NCBI RefSeq assembly: GCF_025998535.1
Contig: NZ_AP024233.1
Span: 3,186,001 to 3,250,000, forward strand
Length of the DNA stretch: 64,000 nucleotides
Direction: 5' to 3'
Source: Desulfolithobacter dissulfuricans
GTDB lineage: Bacteria; Desulfobacterota; Desulfobulbia; Desulfobulbales; Desulfobulbaceae
Shown here: piece by piece, positions 27,651 to 38,335 of the stretch
Position numbering within the stretch: the first letter of the stretch is position 1
Layout: each line of letters starts with the position of its first letter
Translations under genes and position numbers: made by a program
The notes under the pieces: generated by a model
Told to the model about the DNA's origin: nothing
The model's database searches: none
The model's input: the letters and a program-made list of their open reading frames with translations, nothing else

Positions 27651-28826
27651 ATGAGACAGCAGGAAATCAATTACTGGATCACCGCCATGATGCAGACCCA
27701 CGGCCGGGTCTCTGACCTGAACATCACCGTGGGCCGCCCTCTCCAGGTGGAAAGCGACGGGGTGCTGGTGCCGGTGGACGTGGAACCGCCGGTCACCGAA
27801 CTGACCCCGTTCCAGGCCGAGGTCTTCGCCCTCAACCTCATCGGCGGCAACCGCCGCCTGCTGCGTGACCTGGTCACCAAGGGCTCCTGCGACCTTTCCT
27901 ACTCCCTGGAAGACACGGCCCGTTTCCGGGTCAACATCTTCACCCAGAAGGGCTTTTTCACCTCGGTACTGCGGAAGCTGGAAACCAAGATACCCTCCAT
28001 CACCGGCTTTGACTTTCCCGAGGCCTTTGAGAAAATGGCCCGGGAAAAAAACGGCCTCATCCTCTTTACCGGTGCCACCGGTACCGGCAAGACAACCTCC
28101 ATGGCCGCCATCCTCAACCGCATCAACGAGGAGCGGGCCATCCATGTGGTCACCCTGGAAGACCCGATCGAATACATCCATCCCCACAAGAAGGCTACCT
28201 TCAACCAGCGGGAAATGGGCGATGACTTCGACACCTTTGCCGGCGGCCTGCGGGCCGCGCTCCGCCAGGCGCCCAAGGTGATCCTGGTGGGCGAGATCCG
28301 TGACCGGGAGACCCTGGAAATAGCCCTGACCGCGGCCGAGACCGGGCACGTGGTCTTCTCCACCCTGCACACCATCGATGCCGGCCAGACCATCAACCGG
28401 ATTCTCGGCATGTTTGAAAAGGATGAGCAGCCCCAGATCCGCAACCGGCTGGTGGATACCATCCGCTGGATCGTCAGCCAGCGGCTGCCGCCCCGGATCG
28501 GCGGCGGCCGGATCGCGGCTCTGGAGATCCTCTGCACCTCGCTGCGGATCAAGGATCTCATCCTCAACGGCGAGACCGAGGAAAAAACCTTCTACAACGT
28601 GCTCAAGGAAGGCTCGGCCCACAACATGCGCACCTTTGACCAGCACCTGCTGGAACTCTACGAGCAGGGGCTGATCACCGAGGAATCGGCCATTGCCTAC
28701 TGTTCGCATCGCAGCGAAATCAAGCGCGGCCTCGATACGATCAAGGCGGCCCGGGGCGAAAAGACCTCGGACATCGAAGGACTGGCCGTGGAACAGGAAG
28801 AGAAGGACCCCTTCGGCTGGTCTTGA
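27651..28826 (+). CDS. PilT/PilU-type pilus retraction ATPase
   Basis: A 391-residue hexameric secretion ATPase. It has Walker A GATGTGKTTSM near residue 142, the Asp box TLEDPIEYIH, the retraction-type AIRAGPD-like loop ALRQAPKVILVGEIRDRETL and the His box TGHVVFSTLHT. The N-terminal domain ends before DLSYSLEDTARFRVNIF. These features place it with PilT/PilU, which drive type IV pilus retraction at the inner membrane, rather than with the assembly ATPase PilB. No other pilus gene is nearby, as is common for PilT paralogues. No clear ribosome site precedes the start, so the N-terminus is provisional. Confidence 0.9.
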   Translation: MRQQEINYWITAMMQTHGRVSDLNITVGRPLQVESDGVLVPVDVEPPVTELTPFQAEVFALNLIGGNRRLLRDLVTKGSCDLSYSLEDTARFRVNIFTQKGFFTSVLRKLETKIPSITGFDFPEAFEKMAREKNGLILFTGATGTGKTTSMAAILNRINEERAIHVVTLEDPIEYIHPHKKATFNQREMGDDFDTFAGGLRAALRQAPKVILVGEIRDRETLEIALTAAETGHVVFSTLHTIDAGQTINRILGMFEKDEQPQIRNRLVDTIRWIVSQRLPPRIGGGRIAALEILCTSLRIKDLILNGETEEKTFYNVLKEGSAHNMRTFDQHLLELYEQGLITEESAIAYCSHRSEIKRGLDTIKAARGEKTSDIEGLAVEQEEKDPFGWS

Positions 28827-28865
28827 CCGTAACCGCCCACAGAGAAAAAGAACCCGCAGAGCCCT

Positions 28866-29549
28866 ATGATATCATCCTGCCCCCACTGCCAGACAAAACT
28901 GCAGTTCACCGAGGCCCAGAAGGCCAAACTGCAGCATGCACTGGCCCGGCTGGAACCGGGAAAAAACCTGAGCATAAAATGTCCCAACTGCCACCAGGCC
29001 ATCAGGCTTGGCCGGGAACACACCACCGACAAAGGCGACCGCGGCCTGCGGCCGCCGCCACCGCCTGACATCAACTGGCTCAAAGATGGCCGCTTTGAAA
29101 CCGACGACAAGATTCAGGACGTGCCCATGGCCCTGATCATGCACCCGGATCCAGCGGTGAGCGAAAAACTGAAGACCGCCATGGAGTCGGTGGGATACCA
29201 GGTCATGATTGCCGAATCCGTTGCCAACGCCCGCGAACGGATGCAGTTTGTCAACTTTGCCTGCGTGGTCCTGCACAGCCGCTTCGAGGGAAGCAGCCTG
29301 GACGAGTCCACCTTTCACCAGTTCATGCGCAAGATGGCCATGGATCGCCGGCGCTATGTCTTCTATATACTCATGGGGCCGGAATTTCACTCCCTCTACG
29401 ACCTCCAGGCCCTGTCCTGCAGCGCCAACCTCGTGGTCAACGATCAGGACCTCAAATACTTCGACACCATTCTGCGCAAAGCCATTCCGGACTACGAAGA
29501 ACTCTTCGGCCCCCTGCTGGAAGAACTTGGTGCCCATGGCAAACGCTGA
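28866..29549 (+). CDS. Zinc-finger and receiver-like domain protein
   Basis: A 227-residue protein. The N-terminus has a two-CxxC finger (CPHC at residue 5 and CPNC at about 39) of the MJ0042/zinc-ribbon kind. A proline-rich linker (RPPPPPD) leads to a receiver-like domain from about residue 87 (VPMALIMHPDPAVSEKLKTAMESVGYQVMIAESVANA). The usual phospho-acceptor Asp position reads CVVLHSRF, so it is probably not phosphorylated in the standard way. It lies 40 bases after the PilT-like gene and may work with it, but the role is unknown. Confidence 0.75.
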   Translation: MISSCPHCQTKLQFTEAQKAKLQHALARLEPGKNLSIKCPNCHQAIRLGREHTTDKGDRGLRPPPPPDINWLKDGRFETDDKIQDVPMALIMHPDPAVSEKLKTAMESVGYQVMIAESVANARERMQFVNFACVVLHSRFEGSSLDESTFHQFMRKMAMDRRRYVFYILMGPEFHSLYDLQALSCSANLVVNDQDLKYFDTILRKAIPDYEELFGPLLEELGAHGKR

Positions 29550-29977
29550 TCTGCCAACCGGGATCAGGTTGCGCCTGCCTGAAAAATCATGCAAAAAAAG
29601 ACAGTTTTTCAACAGGAAACAGTTGTTTTTCGAAAACAACTTTGGTAATAGAGGGTTTTTACACCTGAACTGAGTGTTTCACTGGGCCCGTAGTGGAAAA
29701 AAATAAATCATTTTAAATGGTTTTCTTTCCAGACCGGCGTAGTCAGGCGAAACCCTTCGGGATTTTCATATTGGTCCGGCCCGCCCTGCCTGTGACCGCC
29801 TCCTGAAGGATGGACCGCCAGGGGAATTCACCGGGCTCGATACACCCCGGGACGACCTGAAAAACAACTGAGTGCAGGCAAACAGTACTGCCCATGGGGG
29901 GCAGTATTTTTATTTAACTTTTTACCCGATAATCTCAAACGGCTGGCATGTGCCGGTCAACAGAGGAAGTGCAACCC
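29550..29977. other. Intergenic region upstream of rpsA
   Basis: A 428-base gap with no gene. Apart from the hairpin at 29886-29911 I recognise no riboswitch or clear promoter; the rpsA promoter must lie here. Confidence 0.5.
29886..29911 (+). terminator. Hairpin and T-run in the rpsA leader
   Basis: TACTGCCC-ATGGG-GGGCAGTA followed by TTTTT forms an intrinsic-terminator shape 67 bases before the rpsA start. It may end the upstream transcript or attenuate rpsA. Confidence 0.55.
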
Positions 29978-31717
29978 ATGACTGAAAATGGAACTCAGCC
30001 CGCCATGGCGGCAGAAGAAAATGGCACCGAGGAGATGAGCTTTGCTGAACTCTTCGAGCAGGAAGACAACAACACGGTTATCAAGGTAGGCGAGGTAGCC
30101 ATCGGTACGGTCGTTGACATCAACAACGATGCCGTACTCATCGATGTGGGGGATAAGGCGGAAAGCTACATCCCGCTTTCAGAATTCCGCCACGAAGATC
30201 CGGACCGGGAAATCAAGATTGGCGACCAGTTCGAGGTATTCATTGAAAAACGCAAGGAAGAGGGCGGCCTGCAGCTCTCCCGTGAAAAAGCCATTGCCAT
30301 TAAAGTCTGGGAAAAGATAGCAAAAATCCAGGAAGAAGACGGCACCATCGAGGGCCGTATCGAGAACCGGGTCAAGGGCGGCATGTCCGTCGACATCGGA
30401 GTTCCGGCCTTCCTTCCCTATTCGCAGATCGACCTGCGGCCGGTCAAGGACCTGGACAGCCTCATCGGCAAGACCTTCGAGTTCAAGATCCTCAAGTTCA
30501 ACCGCAAACGCAACAACGTGGTTATCTCCCGCCGTGCCATTCTCGAAGAGAAGCGGGCCAAGCTGCGCGAGAAGATGCGTTCCACCCTGGAAGAAGGCCA
30601 GACAATCCGCGGCGCCATCACCAACATCACCGACTACGGTCTGTTCATCGACCTCGGCGGCATGGACGGCCTGTGTCATATCACCGACCTCTCCTGGGGC
30701 CGGGTATCGCATCCGTCCAAGCTCTATAACGTGGGCGACGAGATCGAGGTCAAGATCCTCAAGTATGACAAGGAAAACGACCGTGTTTCCCTGGGTGTCA
30801 AGCAGCTCAAGTCCGATCCGTGGGAGCGGGTACCGGAAGAGTATGCCGTCGGCTCCCGGGTCAAGGGCAAGGTGGTTTCCATCACCGATTACGGTGTATT
30901 CGTGGAACTCGAGGAAGGTGTCGAGGGACTGGTCCACATCTCCGAGATGAGCTGGTCCAAGAAGCCGCGCCATCCCTCCAAGATGGTCACCGTGGGTGAC
31001 GAGATCGAGGTTCAGGTACTCAAGGTCGAGGCCGAGACCAAGCGTATCTCTCTGGGCATGAAGCAACTGCAGCCCAACCCGTGGGATGTGGTCGAGGAGA
31101 ACTATCCGGTCGGCTCCATCATCGAGGGCAAGATCAAGAACATCACCGATTTCGGTATTTTCATCGGCATTGAGGAAGGCATCGACGGCCTGATTCACGT
31201 CTCTGACCTCTCCTGGACCGAGCGGATCAAGCATCCGTCCGAGAAATATGCCAAGGGTGAGACCATCCAGGCGGTTGTCCTGAAGATCGACAAGGAAAAC
31301 GAGCGTTTCTCGCTTGGTGTCAAGCAGCTGCAGCCGGATCCATGGCAGGCGGCCCTCAGCAACTACCCCACCGGCTCCACGGTGGAAGGCACGATCACCA
31401 ATGTCACTGATTTTGGTGTGTTTGTGCAGCTTGAGGAAGGGATCGAAGGACTGGTGCATGTCTCCGAGATCAGCCGCGAGAAGGTCAAGACCCCCGTGGG
31501 CATGTTCAATGTCGGTGACCCTCTCAAGGCGATGGTCATCAATGTATCGCCCGAGGACCGCAAGATAGGCCTGTCCATCAAGGCGCTCGAGCAGAAGGAT
31601 GAAACCGGTTCCATGCCTTCGGAATACGAGCCCAAGGAGACCGCCGGCCCCTCCACCTTTGGCGACCTGCTGAAAAAAGCGGCTGCCGGGGGACAGGACG
31701 ACGAATCAAACAAATAA
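29978..31717 (+). CDS. rpsA: 30S ribosomal protein S1
   Basis: A 579-residue protein built from six S1 RNA-binding domains of about 85 residues. Each has the recurring pattern GxVxxITDYGxFVxLxxGxxGLxHxS, clearest in domains 3-6 (ITNITDYGLFIDLGGMDGLCHITDLSW and relatives). It binds mRNA upstream regions and unwinds structure on the 30S subunit. I start at MTENGTQPAM, with AGAGGA before it; an in-frame ATG 30 bases earlier lacks a site. The acidic N-terminus and downstream ihfB gene match the usual rpsA context. Confidence 0.96.
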   Translation: MTENGTQPAMAAEENGTEEMSFAELFEQEDNNTVIKVGEVAIGTVVDINNDAVLIDVGDKAESYIPLSEFRHEDPDREIKIGDQFEVFIEKRKEEGGLQLSREKAIAIKVWEKIAKIQEEDGTIEGRIENRVKGGMSVDIGVPAFLPYSQIDLRPVKDLDSLIGKTFEFKILKFNRKRNNVVISRRAILEEKRAKLREKMRSTLEEGQTIRGAITNITDYGLFIDLGGMDGLCHITDLSWGRVSHPSKLYNVGDEIEVKILKYDKENDRVSLGVKQLKSDPWERVPEEYAVGSRVKGKVVSITDYGVFVELEEGVEGLVHISEMSWSKKPRHPSKMVTVGDEIEVQVLKVEAETKRISLGMKQLQPNPWDVVEENYPVGSIIEGKIKNITDFGIFIGIEEGIDGLIHVSDLSWTERIKHPSEKYAKGETIQAVVLKIDKENERFSLGVKQLQPDPWQAALSNYPTGSTVEGTITNVTDFGVFVQLEEGIEGLVHVSEISREKVKTPVGMFNVGDPLKAMVINVSPEDRKIGLSIKALEQKDETGSMPSEYEPKETAGPSTFGDLLKKAAAGGQDDESNK

Positions 31718-31784
31718 GATCAAACTGTAACGTATTGAATTATAAGGGTATTTGGTTTGCAACCAGTACCCTTTTCCCATTTTG

Positions 31785-31818
31785 CCAGGACAGGGCCCTC
31801 TCTGTGCCCCTGTCCTGG
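31785..31818 (+). promoter_or_regulatory. Hairpin between rpsA and ihfB
   Basis: CCAGGACAGG pairs perfectly with CCTGTCCTGG around a 14-base loop, ending 22 bases before the ihfB ATG. A weaker AAGGGTA/TACCCTT stem plus T-run just upstream (31745-31775) may terminate rpsA. The strong stem may be an RNA-stability or processing site. Confidence 0.5.
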
Positions 31819-31840
31819 ATTTGAAAGAGGTAGAGTAACA

Positions 31841-32122
31841 ATGCTTAAACGGGAACTGGTTAATGAAGTTGCTGAGCAGCTGGGCGGATACTACAAACAG
31901 GATATCGCCCGGGCAGTGGACATCATCCTGGAAGAGATATCCCAGGCGCTGGTTGATGGACGTCGGGTGGAAATCCGTGGTTTTGGCAGTTTTTCCGTCC
32001 GGACACGCAAGCCGCGCACAACCAAGAATCCGAAGACGGGTAAGATGATGAATATTCCTGCCCGCAAAACACTCCATTTCACCATGAGTAAATCACTCAA
32101 GGAAGTGCTTATCGAGGAGTAA
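31841..32122 (+). CDS. ihfB: Integration host factor/HU-family DNA-binding protein
   Basis: A 93-residue protein of the HU/IHF family. It begins MLKRELVNEVAEQLGGYYKQDIARAVDIILEEI and has the DNA-bending arm region RRVEIRGFGSFSVRTRKPRTTKNPKTGKMMNIPARKTLHF with the conserved proline in NIPARK. The gene order rpsA-ihfB is the same as in many proteobacteria, so I favour the IHF beta-type subunit over HU. AGAGG precedes the ATG by about 10 bases. It organises the nucleoid and could assist spacer integration, but that link is not shown here. Confidence 0.88.
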   Translation: MLKRELVNEVAEQLGGYYKQDIARAVDIILEEISQALVDGRRVEIRGFGSFSVRTRKPRTTKNPKTGKMMNIPARKTLHFTMSKSLKEVLIEE

Positions 32123-32141
32123 TCGCAGGAAACCAGGTCTT

Positions 32142-32177
32142 GGCCGGGGCTGCAGAGGTGGCCCCGGCTTTTTTTAT
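32142..32177 (+). terminator. Terminator of ihfB
   Basis: GCCGGGGC and GCCCCGGC form an 8-bp stem around a 10-base loop, followed by seven T residues, 20 bases after the ihfB stop. Confidence 0.9.
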
Positions 32178-32180
32178 TTC

Positions 32181-32352
32181 TGATTACCACTGAAATTCAG
32201 CCACCATTGAATGAAGGTGTCGGGGCTTGCTTGTTGCACGGGTGTCTGTGGCCTGGATGGCCACAGTCAAGCCCCCAGGGACGGGTTTATGGCGTCCCGT
32301 GAAACAAGCGAGGCCCGACACCGGTTTCAATGCTGAAGATTGATGGTAATCA
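32181..32352. repeat. 172-bp branched palindromic element
   Basis: The ends TGATTACCA...TGGTAATCA are inverted. Inside, 27 bases at 32216-32242 (GGTGTCGGGGCTTGCTTG...) pair with 32296-32322 at 24 of 27 positions. Within that arm lie two further perfect hairpins: CTGTGGCC-TGGAT-GGCCACAG and GGGACG...CGTCCC. The whole can fold as one long stem with two branches. Its ends resemble those flanking the IS110 segment. It occupies the gap between the convergent ihfB and YrdC-type genes. Confidence 0.8.
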
Positions 32353-32410
32353 CATTTTTTATTTTGCTTTTCACTGTCCGCAGCGAAAAGCACGGGGGAC
32401 CGGGCGGAAG

Positions 32411-33028
32411 CTACAGGAATACGGAGATGTCGCCCTTGCCCTCACGCAGGATCTCGGGCTGGTCGTCGACGAGGGAAACAACGGTGGAGGGGTTGGGAAA
32501 GACTTCGCCGCCGTCGATTATGAGGTCCACCTGGGAGCCGAATCGGTCGGCCACATCATAGGCATCGATCACCGGCTCTTCATCGTCTTCGCGCATGGCC
32601 GAGGTGTTGAGAACCGGGTTCCCCAGGGCCTCGACGATGGCCAGACATATGGGGTTGTCCGGCACCCTGATACCAACGGTCTTCTGCTTGGTCAGCATGA
32701 TTTTCGGCACCAGCTTGGTGCCGGGCAGGACAAAGGTGTACGGACCGGGCAGGTTCTTGCGCATCAGCCGGTAGGCCGTATTGCCCACATGGCTGTACCT
32801 GGCGATGTCCTTGAGGTCCGGACACATGAAGGAAAAGGGCTTGTGCTTGGGTCGCTTCTTGATCTGATAGACCCGCTTGACCGCCTTCTGATTGAAAATA
32901 TCGCAGCCGATACCGTACATGGTATCGGTGGGATAACAGATGACTCCGCCTCTCTTGAGGACATCGACAACCTGGGCAATGAGCCGGGGCTGTGGATTGT
33001 ATGGATTTATTTCGAGTAATGAAGCCAT
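32411..33028 (-). CDS. YrdC/Sua5/YciO-family protein
   Basis: A 205-residue YrdC-fold protein with GGVICYPTDTMYGIGCDIFN near residue 27 and PFSFMCPDLKDIARYSHV. The lysine-rich KKRPKHKPF and the later GIRVPDNPICLAIVEALGNPVLNTSA are the ATP/threonine-binding features. The length without a C-terminal Sua5 domain and the RPKHKP pattern suit the YciO subgroup. Sua5/YrdC enzymes make threonylcarbamoyl-AMP for the t6A modification of tRNA; YciO members are weaker. The exact role is therefore left open. Confidence 0.88.
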   Translation of the reverse strand: MASLLEINPYNPQPRLIAQVVDVLKRGGVICYPTDTMYGIGCDIFNQKAVKRVYQIKKRPKHKPFSFMCPDLKDIARYSHVGNTAYRLMRKNLPGPYTFVLPGTKLVPKIMLTKQKTVGIRVPDNPICLAIVEALGNPVLNTSAMREDDEEPVIDAYDVADRFGSQVDLIIDGGEVFPNPSTVVSLVDDQPEILREGKGDISVFL

Positions 33029-33244
33029 AGAAGAAAGATGCGGATGAACCCCGGCAGCCGGTGATGTGGTCGCCGGACCGGACGAAGCGTTCTGATTTTA
33101 CTGCAGGATCAAATAAAGCAGGAATCTCCCGCCAGTGCCAGAGATATTTTTTATAACCCCGTTTTCTTTTACCGCGTAACATGCTACACTGCGCGATAGG
33201 AATAGTTACTACCTAACCGGCGCGGACTGACCGGATCCTGGTAG

Positions 33245-34786
<1,542 letters not shown>

Positions 34787-34846
34787 TCCGCCACATGCCG
34801 GGACTGATGCCAACCGACCACCCTGATACCCACATTACGTGATTCC

Positions 34847-36397
34847 ATGGCGACACATACTGAAAAGATACTGATCCTCGATTTCGGCTCCCAGACGACC
34901 CAGCTCATTGCCCGGCGCATCCGGGAGCAGAAGGTGTACAGCGAAATCCACCCCTACAATCTGCCCCTGGAAAAGATCAAGACGCTCAAGCCGTCAGGCA
35001 TTGTTCTTTCCGGCGGACCGGCCTCGGTCTACGACGAGGACGCACCGATTTCCGACCCGGGCATCTTCGAGCTCGATATCCCGGTGCTCGGTATCTGCTA
35101 CGGCGCCCAGCTGATGATGCAGCAGCTCGGCGGCCGGGTGGAGAAGGCGGAGAAACGCGAGTTCGGCAAGGCCGAGCTTTCCATCGAGTACACCGGCGGT
35201 ATCTTTGCCGGCATGGAAACACCACCCATTCATTACCAGGTATGGATGAGCCACGGCGACCGGATCGAGGAGCTGGCCCCGGGGTTCGAGGCCACGGCCT
35301 CCAGCCCGCACTCGCCCTATGCCGCCCTCAGGCATCGGGAGAAGCCCCTTGTCGCGGTCCAGTTTCACCCTGAAGTCGCCCATACCCTGATCGGTACCGA
35401 TGTCCTGCGAAACTTCATTTTCGGCATCTGCGGCTGCACCCCTTCCTGGACAATGCATTCCTTCATCGACACCACGGTGGAGGAAATCCGCCGCAAGGTG
35501 GGTGACGACCGGGTCATCTGTGCCCTGTCCGGCGGGGTGGACTCATCGGTCACTGCCGCCCTGGTCCACCGGGCCATCGGCGATCAGCTGACCTGCATCT
35601 ACGTCAATAACGGGCTCATGCGGACCGGCGAGTCGGAAAGTGTGCTCCGGTTTTTCCGTCAGAAAACCAGCCTCAAGGTCATCGACGTGGACGCGACCGA
35701 CTACTTCCTCGACCAGCTCAAGGGGGTGGCCGATCCGGAGGAAAAACGCAAGCGCATCGGCTACGGATTCATCAAGATCTTCGAGGAAGAGGCGAAAAAG
35801 CTTGGCGAGGTCAAATACCTGGCCCAGGGAACCCTGTATCCGGATGTCATCGAGTCGGTTGAATTCCGTGGCAAGGCTCCCATCAAGTCGCATCATAACG
35901 TGGGTGGCCTGCCCGAGCGCATGCAGCTGGACCTTATCGAACCGCTGCGGGAACTGTTCAAGGACGAGGTCCGGGAACTGGGCCTGGAGCTTGGCCTGCC
36001 CGAGGAGGCTATCTACCGCCAGCCCTTCCCCGGGCCGGGGCTGGGTATCAGGATCATGGGCGAGGTCACGGCCGAACGGCTCAACATCCTCCGCCAGGCC
36101 GATGTCATTGTCCTGGATGAGTTTAAGAAAGAAGGCTGGTACCGAAAGGTATGGCAGTCCTTTGCCGTGCTTCTCCCCATCCAGACCGTGGGCGTCATGG
36201 GCGATGGCCGCACCTATGAACATGTGATCGCCATCCGCTGCGTGGACAGCAAGGACGCCATGACCGCGGACTGGTCCCGGGTGGACTACGACCTGCTGGG
36301 CCGGATATCCAACCGGATCATCAACGAGGTCCGCGGCGTGAACCGGGTGGTCTACGATATCTCATCCAAGCCTCCTTCCACCATCGAGTGGGAATAA
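34847..36397 (+). CDS. guaA: GMP synthase (glutamine-hydrolysing)
   Basis: A 516-residue two-domain enzyme that aminates XMP to GMP. The class I glutaminase covers residues 1-200, with nucleophile Cys in [10 protein letters not shown] and His/Glu in QFHPEVAHT. The ATP pyrophosphatase domain has the P-loop [20 protein letters not shown] near residue 228. The C-terminal dimerisation domain includes [18 protein letters not shown] and ends KPPSTIEWE, the family terminus. It follows guaB in the same operon. Confidence 0.98.
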   Translation: MATHTEKILILDFGSQTTQLIARRIREQKVYSEIHPYNLPLEKIKTLKPSGIVLSGGPASVYDEDAPISDPGIFELDIPVLGICYGAQLMMQQLGGRVEKAEKREFGKAELSIEYTGGIFAGMETPPIHYQVWMSHGDRIEELAPGFEATASSPHSPYAALRHREKPLVAVQFHPEVAHTLIGTDVLRNFIFGICGCTPSWTMHSFIDTTVEEIRRKVGDDRVICALSGGVDSSVTAALVHRAIGDQLTCIYVNNGLMRTGESESVLRFFRQKTSLKVIDVDATDYFLDQLKGVADPEEKRKRIGYGFIKIFEEEAKKLGEVKYLAQGTLYPDVIESVEFRGKAPIKSHHNVGGLPERMQLDLIEPLRELFKDEVRELGLELGLPEEAIYRQPFPGPGLGIRIMGEVTAERLNILRQADVIVLDEFKKEGWYRKVWQSFAVLLPIQTVGVMGDGRTYEHVIAIRCVDSKDAMTADWSRVDYDLLGRISNRIINEVRGVNRVVYDISSKPPSTIEWE

Positions 36398-36483
36398 AAA
36401 ACAAGAGACCGGGAGACAGGGACACTGAGACAGCGGGTATTTTCTTTTCACCCCTCGTCTTGAGTCCCGACTCCCCATAGAAT

Positions 36484-37260
36484 ATGCTCAAAACCGGAAT
36501 ATACGTCGACGCCGAGAATATCAAGATGAGTGGCGGGTACGGCATGCGCTACGACGTGCTTGTCGATCTCGCCAACTCGGGCCACTCCGTTATGCTGCGT
36601 GCCAACTGCTACCTGGCCGAAGACCGGGAACGGACCAAGCGTGACCAGGAGTATCGCCACAAGGTCTATGCCTATCACGATATTCTCCGCCAGTGCGGGT
36701 TCAAGATCATCAAGAAGTATGTCCGCCGCTACCAGGACGAGGACGGCAACGTCACCACCAAGGCCAATGCCGACATGGACCTGGCCATCGATGCCCTGCT
36801 CCAGGCCCGCAACCTGGACCGGGTGATTCTGCTCACCGGTGACGGCGATTTCATCCGTCTGGTCATCGCCCTGCAGAACATGGGCTGCCGGGTGGAGGTC
36901 ATCGGCTTCCGCAACGTCAGCCATGAACTCAAGGAGGTGGCGGACGCCTACTTCTCCGGCTACCTGATACCGGGCCTGCTGCCCATCCACCAGAACGGCA
37001 GTGTCCAGAATGACGAGTGGCAGCGGGGCACGGTGACCAGCTTCCACCCGGATCGCGGTTTTGGTTTTTTCCGGTATTATCACATGGTCGATGGTGTCCT
37101 GATCCCGCAGACGGTCTTTTTTCATCTATCCCAGTCTTCCCTGGACGGGGATTACCACTTTCAGGACTCCTCCCAGATCTTCGAGTTCCGGGTCATCAAC
37201 AATCCGGCCAACGACAACCGGTCCGAGGCCAGAGACATACGGCTGGTGCGCGAAAACTGA
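36484..37260 (+). CDS. NYN-domain protein with C-terminal cold-shock-like domain
   Basis: A 258-residue protein. Residues 1-160 form a NYN (LabA/DUF88-type PIN-like) domain: YVDAENIKMSGG at the start, NADMDLAIDAL, then the acidic site LLTGDGDFIRLVIAL near 120. Asp residues 9, 98 and 121-123 are likely metal ligands of an RNase. Residues 180-255 read RGTVTSFHPDRGFGFFRYY...VFFHLSQSSL, a cold-shock/S1-like RNA-binding motif pair. The fusion points to RNA cleavage or turnover. It lies 86 bases after guaA in a gap without a clear terminator. Confidence 0.82.
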   Translation: MLKTGIYVDAENIKMSGGYGMRYDVLVDLANSGHSVMLRANCYLAEDRERTKRDQEYRHKVYAYHDILRQCGFKIIKKYVRRYQDEDGNVTTKANADMDLAIDALLQARNLDRVILLTGDGDFIRLVIALQNMGCRVEVIGFRNVSHELKEVADAYFSGYLIPGLLPIHQNGSVQNDEWQRGTVTSFHPDRGFGFFRYYHMVDGVLIPQTVFFHLSQSSLDGDYHFQDSSQIFEFRVINNPANDNRSEARDIRLVREN

Positions 37261-37291
37261 GCCTCCCGGCCGGCAAGCAGGAAAAATCGGT

Positions 37292-37477
37292 ATGTGGAAG
37301 GTCACAGTGGATAACGACAGATGTCAGGGCTGCGGAACCTGTGTGGACGCCTGCCCCGGCGAAGTATACGAGATGGTGGATAACCTGGCCAGGCCGGTCC
37401 GGATGGACGACTGCCACGGCTGCCATACCTGCGAGGCGCTCTGTGAGCAGGATGCCTGCCATATCGAGGCCCGGTAG
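37292..37477 (+). CDS. Small ferredoxin, two 4Fe-4S clusters
   Basis: A 61-residue protein with two cysteine groups, CQGCGTCVDACP from residue 11 and CHGCHTCEALCEQDAC from residue 41. These give eight ligands for two low-potential 4Fe-4S clusters. It starts MWKVTVDNDRC with AGGA upstream and lies 31 bases after the NYN gene. An electron carrier role is expected; the partner is not evident. Confidence 0.88.
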   Translation: MWKVTVDNDRCQGCGTCVDACPGEVYEMVDNLARPVRMDDCHGCHTCEALCEQDACHIEAR

Positions 37478-37569
37478 CGGGAGTTGCTCTTCTCTTCGTC
37501 CCCCTGCACCAGGCACCGGCAGAGCTGACACCGGCTGTGGTGCTCCCATAACCCTGGAACCTGTTTCCC

Positions 37570-38205
37570 ATGCATATTGATCTCCTTTTTGATCTGGATG
37601 GCACCCTGTGCGATCCTCGAACCGGTATAGTCCGCAGTTTCAACCATGCTCTGCGCGCCCTTGGCCGGCCGGAACTGCCAGGCGAGGAACTGGAGCAGTT
37701 CATCGGCCCGCCCCTGGAACAGGCTTTCGAGACGCTCTTGCCCGGCAGCGACGAGACCGTGATAGCCCAGGCAGTGGCCGCGTTCCGCAAGCGGTATGTC
37801 GCCACCGGCTGGAGAGAGAATATGGTCTACGGCGGCGTTCACGAGGTCCTGCAGGGACTGCGGAGCAAGGGCTATACCATGGCGGTCTGCACGGCCAAGC
37901 GCACCGACATCGCCAGCATGATCCTGGAACATTTCCAGCTCAGCCCCTACTTTGCCGGGGTGTTTGGCGCCGACCTTGCCGCGACCAAGTCCCGCCTGGT
38001 TGCCCGCCTGCTTGAAAACAACCTCTGTAGCGATTATACCTGGATGATCGGCGATCGGTGTTACGACATCCTTGCGGCAACGGATAACGGCCTGCGGTCC
38101 GTCGGGGTGCTCTGGGGCTACGGTTCGGCGGAAGAACTGGAACAGTGCCTCCCCAGCCTCTTTGCCCGGCTGCCGCACGACCTGAAAAACATTCATTTTT
38201 CATGA
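37570..38205 (+). CDS. HAD-family phosphatase (phosphoglycolate phosphatase-like)
   Basis: A 211-residue HAD hydrolase with motif I LLFDLDGTLCD (Asp8, Asp10), motif II in AVCTAKR, motif III Lys in AATKSRLV and motif IV GDRCYDILAA. The helical cap between residues 16 and 90 (FIGPPLEQAFETLLPG) is of the Gph/PgmB kind. The pattern YGGVHEVLQGLRSKGYTMAVCT matches the Gph-like group, which removes 2-phosphoglycolate or related small phosphates. The substrate is unproven. Confidence 0.85.
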   Translation: MHIDLLFDLDGTLCDPRTGIVRSFNHALRALGRPELPGEELEQFIGPPLEQAFETLLPGSDETVIAQAVAAFRKRYVATGWRENMVYGGVHEVLQGLRSKGYTMAVCTAKRTDIASMILEHFQLSPYFAGVFGADLAATKSRLVARLLENNLCSDYTWMIGDRCYDILAATDNGLRSVGVLWGYGSAEELEQCLPSLFARLPHDLKNIHFS

Positions 38206-38335
38206 CATTTTGACCTAAAAGGACTATTTTTGTCTGCTTATCGGACCCTGTGGTCCGGCGGGATGAACTCCTCCCGGTTCCACTTCTGGTCCATGCCGGA
38301 CACCACAACCCGTCCTGAGCGTAACGAGGCGCGTC

